A DNA stretch of 52,391 nucleotides from an uncultured Bacilli bacterium (GTDB lineage Bacteria > Bacillota_I > Bacilli_A > ML615J-28 > CAG-313). Position 1 is the stretch's first letter, and every line of letters begins with the position of its first letter. Below are positions 47,907 to 52,391 of this stretch, piece after piece. A program made the translations under genes and the position numbers. Below the pieces are notes generated by a model, which saw only the letters and a list, made by a program, of their open reading frames with translations, did not search any database and was not told where the DNA came from. Where the stretch lies: NCBI GenBank assembly GCA_949879765.1, contig CATLBQ010000010.1, positions 1 through 52,391 of the forward strand, written 5' to 3'.

Positions 47907-49859
47907 TTATTCTTCCACTTCTTTTTTTAACCCTCTTAATATACATACCATAGCCCACGTATCTTGTCTACAATATGTACGTAAGGCTAAATATGTATTT
48001 TGGTATTCCTCTTCACTAAAATAAGGAAGTAATCCATAAGCAATAATTGCCTCAGTACCATTTTTTACTGCTAAATCCTGATAGGATAAATTGGTAAATA
48101 GCGGTAAAACTTTCTTAATTGAAAACGATCCGTGCATTAAATGATGGTAATACGTAAAACTTGGTTTTTGGTTTAAACTAGCCATAAGCTCATCAGGCAA
48201 CACTTTTTCATAGAGTGACATTGTTCCCTTTAATACCTCTAGTAAATCAAATATATGGTTATTAATGGTATCTAATTTCTTCTTATACTGAGGATATATA
48301 TATGCAAGTTCTTTTAATCTTGTCTTTTCAAATGATTTATTATAGACCACAACAGTACCACCTGCCGATAAATCAATATCCTTTATCAATTGTTCTACTA
48401 GTTCTAATCTTCGATCTTGGTGGTCTACTGCTAAAAACTCACGATGATTACGAACTAAATCACACTGATTTTCTGTCTTTTCAATATGAAGTGAATACTG
48501 AAACAAAGATTGCTGATAAGGACTCTCTCCCCGATATCGTGGTAATGGACAATTATAACTCTCAAAATCTAAATAATAGATTGGATACTGAATTGACGAA
48601 AGTGCATATCGAATCCGTTCTTTATCAATATATGGTTGATGACTAGTAAAACACTGATACTCTATCTTATGATCTAGTTTACTTACATAGCGATATGCTT
48701 GTTGCATTGTTGTACACCCCCTATTGATTAAATCATAGACTGGGATTATTTTTTTCTTCCCCCCTTGTTCTTCTGAAAAAGCATAATGTTTACTAGTATA
48801 TTCCAAAATTGATCCTTCACATAATACACTTTTCATACAAATATTACAAAATTTACAAGCGGTAGTTTTCTTGTATTCACAATGTTCTCCTAATTGGTGA
48901 GAATGAATTTCCAAATAGGATAAATGATTCATCAACATATCCCGTTCGTTTTGAATTTGATTTTGATATGTATTGGTAATATTACTCAAATCGTATATTT
49001 TAAATAACTCATTTCCTTTGGCATCCCGGTTATAAATAGGGTGTTGTTGATTATCATACTCGCCATTGAAACGATATTCCGCATTGAGAACCACTAAATA
49101 ATACGCTATTGATTTGAGCGATTTTACTGGTTTTTGCAACAAAGATTGCTCGACAATATGTCGTTCTACTGATAAATCATATATATACTTTCCACAATCT
49201 GAATAGCGGTTCAATAATTTTTGCTTCTTCTTATCTACCATTTCTTGTGTAATCATCTTGTTTCCTAGTGTATGACCGACCAATTGATCACCTATAAATG
49301 TAATAATTCCTTTTTCATTTGACAAAAATAATGGAAGTTCTTCTTGTTTTACTTTGATTTTTAAGTCATCATATTTTCGACTAGTTGTTGCTTTTACCTC
49401 AAAAATATATATTTTCTCTTCGTCTTCATAGTAGCCATCTAAAAAGCAATAGAATGTATTTCCGTCATACCTATACTCATACTTTTTTTGCTCATATGTG
49501 TCTGTTGAAGATAGGATAGGACGTTGAAATACTTTAGAAACATATTGCATAGCTAATCGTTCTACTTCAGTAAAAATATCCTGAAATGCCTCTAATTGTG
49601 GGTTAGTCATATTTATTATATCTTCTCCCGTTTCAATGTCAAACATTTCACTGAGCATTTCTAATATTTCCTCTTGATGATCTTCTATACTTCTTTGATC
49701 TAGTTGATTTATATCTTGAATAATTTTATGATCTTTTTCCAATTTCTTTCCATCTATCGCTTGTACTTCATGAAATGAACGATTCATATATATATCATAT
49801 AGCGATGGAAAATTTTTGCACCGTGTTAAATTTTTAAATAAGGTTTTAGATATATTCAT
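47907..49859 (-). CDS. DUF2779 protein, putative Cas4-like/RNase H-like nuclease
   Basis: A 650-residue protein of the DUF2779 family. First half: ISKTLFKNLTRCKNFPSLYDIY, then a PD-(D/E)XK-like core about 145-175 (FLDGYYEDEEKIYIFEVKATTS), and a Cys set CEYKKTTACKFCNICMKSVLC about 335-360 that could hold an Fe-S cluster as in Cas4. Second half (about 430-640): IYYLDFESYN, PYQQSLFQYSLHI, VVVYNKSFEKTRLKELA, with the DxE and later Asp (AYGLLPYF...CRQDTWAMV) of a DEDD/RNase H-like exonuclease. Both are inferred from motifs. ATG 49859 has AGGAG 6 bases upstream (in the preceding gene's last codons). No cas genes nearby. Coupled to the unknown gene upstream. Confidence 0.8.
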   Translation of the reverse strand: MNISKTLFKNLTRCKNFPSLYDIYMNRSFHEVQAIDGKKLEKDHKIIQDINQLDQRSIEDHQEEILEMLSEMFDIETGEDIINMTNPQLEAFQDIFTEVERLAMQYVSKVFQRPILSSTDTYEQKKYEYRYDGNTFYCFLDGYYEDEEKIYIFEVKATTSRKYDDLKIKVKQEELPLFLSNEKGIITFIGDQLVGHTLGNKMITQEMVDKKKQKLLNRYSDCGKYIYDLSVERHIVEQSLLQKPVKSLKSIAYYLVVLNAEYRFNGEYDNQQHPIYNRDAKGNELFKIYDLSNITNTYQNQIQNERDMLMNHLSYLEIHSHQLGEHCEYKKTTACKFCNICMKSVLCEGSILEYTSKHYAFSEEQGGKKKIIPVYDLINRGCTTMQQAYRYVSKLDHKIEYQCFTSHQPYIDKERIRYALSSIQYPIYYLDFESYNCPLPRYRGESPYQQSLFQYSLHIEKTENQCDLVRNHREFLAVDHQDRRLELVEQLIKDIDLSAGGTVVVYNKSFEKTRLKELAYIYPQYKKKLDTINNHIFDLLEVLKGTMSLYEKVLPDELMASLNQKPSFTYYHHLMHGSFSIKKVLPLFTNLSYQDLAVKNGTEAIIAYGLLPYFSEEEYQNTYLALRTYCRQDTWAMVCILRGLKKEVEE

Positions 49860-49861
49860 CA

Positions 49862-50983
49862 TTATCTCCTACATATAGCAGCATATCCAGGATATAATAA
49901 AAATTTCTTATAAATACGATTGATATTGTAATCATTTAAGAAAGGTGTCATCTTTTGATATTGTAGATTTGGAAAGTCATCTGCTATAAAAATAAAGTCC
50001 ATATCCGTCAATGCATCTAATTGTTCTACACTTAAAAATTTAGGAGAAATACATGCATGAAATGTAACTTCTTTATAGGTTGCACAAATGTATAACATAT
50101 CCCCATTCATACTAGTTTCAAAAGACTGTGCTTTAAATCCCATTTGTTCAAAAAGTTGAAAAACAACCATAGCATGATAAGAGGTATCCATTTCTACTAC
50201 ATCTTTTATATAAATGGCTTTTGAAACATTCCCGTTATAAGGAGACCCACTACCTATAATTTCAAATTTATTCATTATTACAACTTGATCAAGTAAAGAG
50301 TTTGAAGATAAAATTTGTGTTTGTACTGTTTTATAAGACAAATATGAAGCAGTAATATATGTAATATGGATATGCTTTTCAATGTGAAGCATGTTTTGAT
50401 AATATTCTTTAATCAAAACTGCCGCTATTTCCTCTGGTGATTTTATATTCAATAGTCTATGAGTAGGATACGAAATCAAATTGTGTTTAACAATCCATAA
50501 AGGATTTTGACAAGACACATCTAATTTCTTAGATTTATCCAATAATAATTGATGAGCAATCTCAAGATAATATATCATTTCCGCAAATTTTAAATGAATA
50601 ATATCCTGAAATCCCTTATCTTGATAAGTATCTAAACATTCCCGATAAATCTGTGGATCACATATCAAAATATGATAATTATTCTCATCTAACTCAAGTT
50701 TATCAATAAACGAAGAAGAAAAGGGTAAATCCCACAATTGGTTATAATACGCAACTACCTGATCTGAACAAGTATATATAACTTGTCCATCTTCTAAAAT
50801 GACCTCATCAGCATTCATTAAATTGTCATACGATTCTATTTCTACTTTTACATCATCAAAAGTATGCAACAGGTCCCTACTAGGGATTGAAATAATATTT
50901 TCTTTTATCAAGAAATCTAATAAAATAATTGGAGAATCTGTATCCTCTATTTGATATATTTTTTGATTAATTGAAACTTTCAT
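49862..50983 (-). CDS. Unknown protein coupled to the DUF2779 gene
   Basis: A 373-residue cytosolic protein I do not recognise. The first about 70 residues (KVSINQKIYQIEDTDSPIILLDFLIKE) resemble a beta-grasp ferredoxin-like domain lacking all cluster cysteines. The rest is alternating beta strands and helices (HILICDPQIYREC, HITYITASYLSYKTVQTQIL, FEIIGSGSPYNGNVSKAIYIKDVVEM, MDFIFIADDFPNL). The ATG at 50983 is favoured over a GTG two codons upstream; AGGTG precedes it. Its TAA and the DUF2779 start region share bases, with the ribosome-binding site of the nuclease gene inside its last codons, so their products are probably made together and may form a complex. TATAAT at 51030-51025 lies upstream. 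Confidence 0.7.
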   Translation of the reverse strand: MKVSINQKIYQIEDTDSPIILLDFLIKENIISIPSRDLLHTFDDVKVEIESYDNLMNADEVILEDGQVIYTCSDQVVAYYNQLWDLPFSSSFIDKLELDENNYHILICDPQIYRECLDTYQDKGFQDIIHLKFAEMIYYLEIAHQLLLDKSKKLDVSCQNPLWIVKHNLISYPTHRLLNIKSPEEIAAVLIKEYYQNMLHIEKHIHITYITASYLSYKTVQTQILSSNSLLDQVVIMNKFEIIGSGSPYNGNVSKAIYIKDVVEMDTSYHAMVVFQLFEQMGFKAQSFETSMNGDMLYICATYKEVTFHACISPKFLSVEQLDALTDMDFIFIADDFPNLQYQKMTPFLNDYNINRIYKKFLLYPGYAAICRR

Positions 50984-51109
50984 ACACACACCTATCCTTA
51001 ATTATTTATATATACTTACTTCATATTATAGCATAATTTTAGTATTTTTTTTAATAATTACATAGATTTTTATATTTTGGTTATACTAATAAAAAGAGGG
51101 GGGTAAACG

Positions 51110-51241
51110 ATGGAACTAAAAAATGCTAAAAAAAGAAAAAATGAAAAATGTGGAGACTGCTTTTATACAGATAACTGCACAACTAAAATCACAACGTGTC
51201 CATATTTGAAAAAGCCTAAATCCATAGATGATGAAGAATAA
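51110..51241 (+). CDS. 43-residue Cys-rich small protein
   Basis: A short gene: MELKNAKKRKNEKCGDCFYT then DNCTTKITTCPYLKK and an acidic tail. Four Cys form CxxC-x5-C-x6-C, which could bind zinc or an Fe-S cluster; the N-terminus is Lys-rich. GAGGGGGG lies 6 bases before the ATG, TATACT (51082-51087) with a TTACAT -35 lies upstream, and a perfect terminator begins at the stop codon, so all signals of a real gene are there. It is divergent from the unknown/DUF2779 operon and next to the tRNA cluster. I do not recognise the family. Confidence 0.7.
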   Translation: MELKNAKKRKNEKCGDCFYTDNCTTKITTCPYLKKPKSIDDEE

Positions 51242-51272
51242 AAAAGAATCTTAGCTATACTAAGATTCTTTT
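51242..51272. terminator. Terminator shared by the small Cys-rich gene and the rRNA-tRNA operon
   Basis: Perfect 13-base stem (51242-51254 with 51260-51272), 5-base loop, A-run and T-run flanks; 12 bases beyond the 3' end of tRNA-Phe. Confidence 0.85.
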
Positions 51273-51283
51273 AATTTTCATTA

Positions 51284-51359
51284 TGGTGGCTTGGGCCGGG
51301 ATCGAACCGGCGACACATGGATTTTCAGTCCATTGCTCTACCGACTGAGCTACCTAGCC
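51284..51359 (-). tRNA. tRNA-Phe (GAA)
   Basis: Cloverleaf with anticodon loop CTGAAAA, T loop GGTTCGATCC and an encoded CCA. The acceptor stem has one A-A mismatch. Last tRNA of the cluster. Confidence 0.95.
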
Positions 51360-51366
51360 AACAAAA

Positions 51367-51442
51367 TGGCGGTTCCAACGGGACTTGAACCCGCGATCTC
51401 CAGTGTGACAGACTGGCATGTTAACCACTACACCATGGAACC
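51367..51442 (-). tRNA. tRNA-Asp (GTC)
   Basis: Anticodon loop CTGTCAC between stems CCAGT and ACTGG, T loop GGTTCAAGTCC, encoded CCA. One base separates it from tRNA-fMet. Confidence 0.95.
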
Positions 51443-51443
51443 A

Positions 51444-51519
<76 letters not shown>

Positions 51520-51530
51520 TTCTTAAAAAA

Positions 51531-51621
51531 TGGCGGAGAAAGAGGGATTCGAACCCCCGCGGCTGTTACACCCTGTCGGTTTTCAAGACCGATCCCTTCA
51601 GCCAGACTTGGGTATTTCTCC
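51531..51621 (-). tRNA. tRNA-Ser (TGA)
   Basis: A 91-base class II tRNA with a long variable arm; anticodon loop CTTGAAAA region reads TGA; encoded CCA. Confidence 0.95.
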
Positions 51622-51636
51622 GTATTTTTTGTATTA

Positions 51637-51713
51637 TGGTGGACCTTCTAGGACTCGAACCTAGGACCAACCGGTTATGAGCCGGGGGCTCTGACCAACT
51701 GAGCTAAAGGTCC
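51637..51713 (-). tRNA. tRNA-Ile2 (CAT, lysidine type)
   Basis: Anticodon CAT in loop CTCATAA with a GGACCTT acceptor. The cluster has a separate initiator and an elongator Met, and its position after elongator Met and before Ser is that of Ile2 in the Bacillus cluster; so it probably reads AUA after TilS modification. Elongator Met is the alternative. Confidence 0.85.
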
Positions 51714-51732
51714 ATTCCTTAGAATGATAAAA

Positions 51733-51809
51733 TGGTAGCGGCGGAGGGACTTGAACCCCCGACCTTCCGGGTATGAACCGGACGCTATAGCCAACTAAGC
51801 TACACCGCC
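51733..51809 (-). tRNA. Elongator tRNA-Met (CAT)
   Basis: GGCGGTGTAGCTTAG start, anticodon loop TTCATAC, T loop GGTTCAAGTCC, encoded CCA. Fully paired acceptor stem, unlike the initiator. Confidence 0.9.
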
Positions 51810-51830
51810 ATAGTACCAAATTTAAAAAAA

Positions 51831-51906
51831 TGGTGGATCCAAAGGGACTCGAACCCTCGACCCCCTGCGTGCAAAACAGGTGCTCTCCCAGCTGAGCTAT
51901 GGACCC
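51831..51906 (-). tRNA. tRNA-Ala (TGC)
   Basis: Anticodon loop TTTGCAC, reading TGC; encoded CCA. The acceptor stem has G3-C70 replaced by a G-T type wobble region as usual for Ala in part. Confidence 0.93.
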
Positions 51907-51915
51907 ACGTTGTGA

Positions 51916-52002
51916 TGGTGCCTAAGGCCGGGGTCGAACCGGCACGGTATTGCTACCACAGGATTTTAAGTCCTGCGCGTCTACCTATTCCGCCACTCAG
52001 GC
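51916..52002 (-). tRNA. tRNA-Leu (TAA)
   Basis: An 87-base class II tRNA with long variable arm; anticodon loop CTTAAAA; encoded CCA. Confidence 0.95.
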
Positions 52003-52023
52003 ATACGTGATTGTAAAAAAAGA

Positions 52024-52099
52024 TGGTGTCCCCGAGACGATTCGAACGTCCGACCCACTGATTAAAAGTCAGTTGCTCTGCCAACTGAGCTACGAGGAC
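52024..52099 (-). tRNA. tRNA-Lys (TTT)
   Basis: Anticodon loop CTTTTAA between stems CTGA/TCAG; encoded CCA. Confidence 0.95.
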
Positions 52100-52106
52100 A
52101 TCCTAA

Positions 52107-52182
52107 TGGTGCCGACTATAGGAATTGAACCCACAACCTACTGATTACAAGTCAGTTGCTCTACCGATTGAGCTAAGTCGGC
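52107..52182 (-). tRNA. tRNA-Thr (TGT)
   Basis: Anticodon loop CTTGTAA; T loop GGTTCAATTCC; encoded CCA. Confidence 0.95.
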
Positions 52183-52186
52183 ACAA

Positions 52187-52262
52187 TGGTGGAGGATGAC
52201 GGGCTCGAACCGCCGACCCTCTGCTTGTAAGGCAGATGCTCTCCCAGCTGAGCTAATCCTCC
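52187..52262 (-). tRNA. tRNA-Val (TAC)
   Basis: Anticodon loop CTTACAA; first tRNA after the 5S rRNA gene; encoded CCA. Confidence 0.95.
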
Positions 52263-52310
52263 ATACGTGCGTAAGTGTGAATGTCTTAGGTATTCAAATG
52301 AATATAGAAA

Positions 52311-52391
52311 GGAGCTGGCAACGTCCTATTTTCGCTTTTTCAAACTATCTTCGGCGCTAAAGTGCTTAACTTCTGTGTTCGGCATGGGAAC
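52311..52391 (-). rRNA. rrf: 5S ribosomal RNA, 3' part
   Basis: The minus strand contains the conserved CCGAACACAGAAGTTAAGC, TAGCGCCGA and the 3' end ATAGGACGTTGCCAGC. The 5' part and the 23S and 16S genes lie beyond the window. The exact 3' end is approximate. Confidence 0.93.

Noticed and set aside
51637-51713. Second elongator tRNA-Met
   Set aside because: A typical elongator Met and an initiator are both present, and position plus sequence match tRNA-Ile2.

Overview
The window is AT-rich DNA from a low-GC Gram-positive bacterium (Firmicutes). Sporulation and competence families (SpoIIE, ComK), AddAB, an S4-type rpsD leader, strong Shine-Dalgarno sites and a tRNA order matching a Bacillus rrn-linked cluster all fit. 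A trimeric/tetrameric NADH-linked [FeFe]-hydrogenase and PduL indicate a fermentative anaerobe; I suspect the Erysipelotrichia or a close relative, but that placement is inference. TGA is an ordinary stop codon here. I see no insertion sequence, prophage or CRISPR array.

Layout. 1-4.1 kb (minus strand): an operon for a YwaF-type membrane protein, a NUDIX hydrolase, an M42 aminopeptidase, a DUF1653 protein and a secreted phosphodiester glycosidase cut by the window edge. 4.2-11.2 kb: a 2028-residue secreted RHS/WapA-like protein with a short non-core C-terminal domain (candidate toxin), a lipoprotein gene 6 bases downstream (candidate immunity protein) and a small degenerate gene remnant. 11.3-13.8 kb: an ABC permease and substrate-binding lipoprotein without an ATPase, divergent from a Crp/Fnr regulator; a perfect 26-bp palindrome lies between them. 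13.8-15.6 kb: a CinA-type amidase, a DUF4430 protein and an ECF S component, then a small membrane protein.

15.7-22.7 kb: a nine-gene hydrogenase operon. Between the NuoE-like first gene and the three terminal redox genes lie five regulatory-looking genes (DRTGG, HATPase, DRTGG, PHP, HATPase). 22.9-25.3 kb: a surface metallophosphoesterase with a three-unit Cys/His repeat. 25.3-28.4 kb: a possible small RNA, rpsD with its leader, a membrane/Fn3-like protein and a GH18 enzyme. 28.4-33 kb: tpiA, pgk, a ComK homologue, an MsmK-type ATPase and a PucR/CdaR-like regulator. 33-38.7 kb: addB-addA. 38.8-41.5 kb: a rhodanese protein and SpoIIE.

41.8-45.8 kb: a zinc-ribbon membrane protein, mnmG, rsmG, parA/soj and DUF951, with parB missing from its usual place. 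45.8-47.9 kb: divergent pduL and rimO. 47.9-51.3 kb: a DUF2779 nuclease-like protein translationally linked to an unknown 373-residue protein, with a divergent 43-residue Cys-rich protein. 51.3-52.4 kb: eleven tRNA genes downstream of a 5S rRNA gene that runs off the window.

The genes best worth follow-up as possible new biology are the RHS/lipoprotein locus, the regulatory quintet inside the hydrogenase operon, and the DUF2779/unknown pair. Many start codons were chosen from Shine-Dalgarno placement and differ from the longest possible reading frame; this is stated in the entries.
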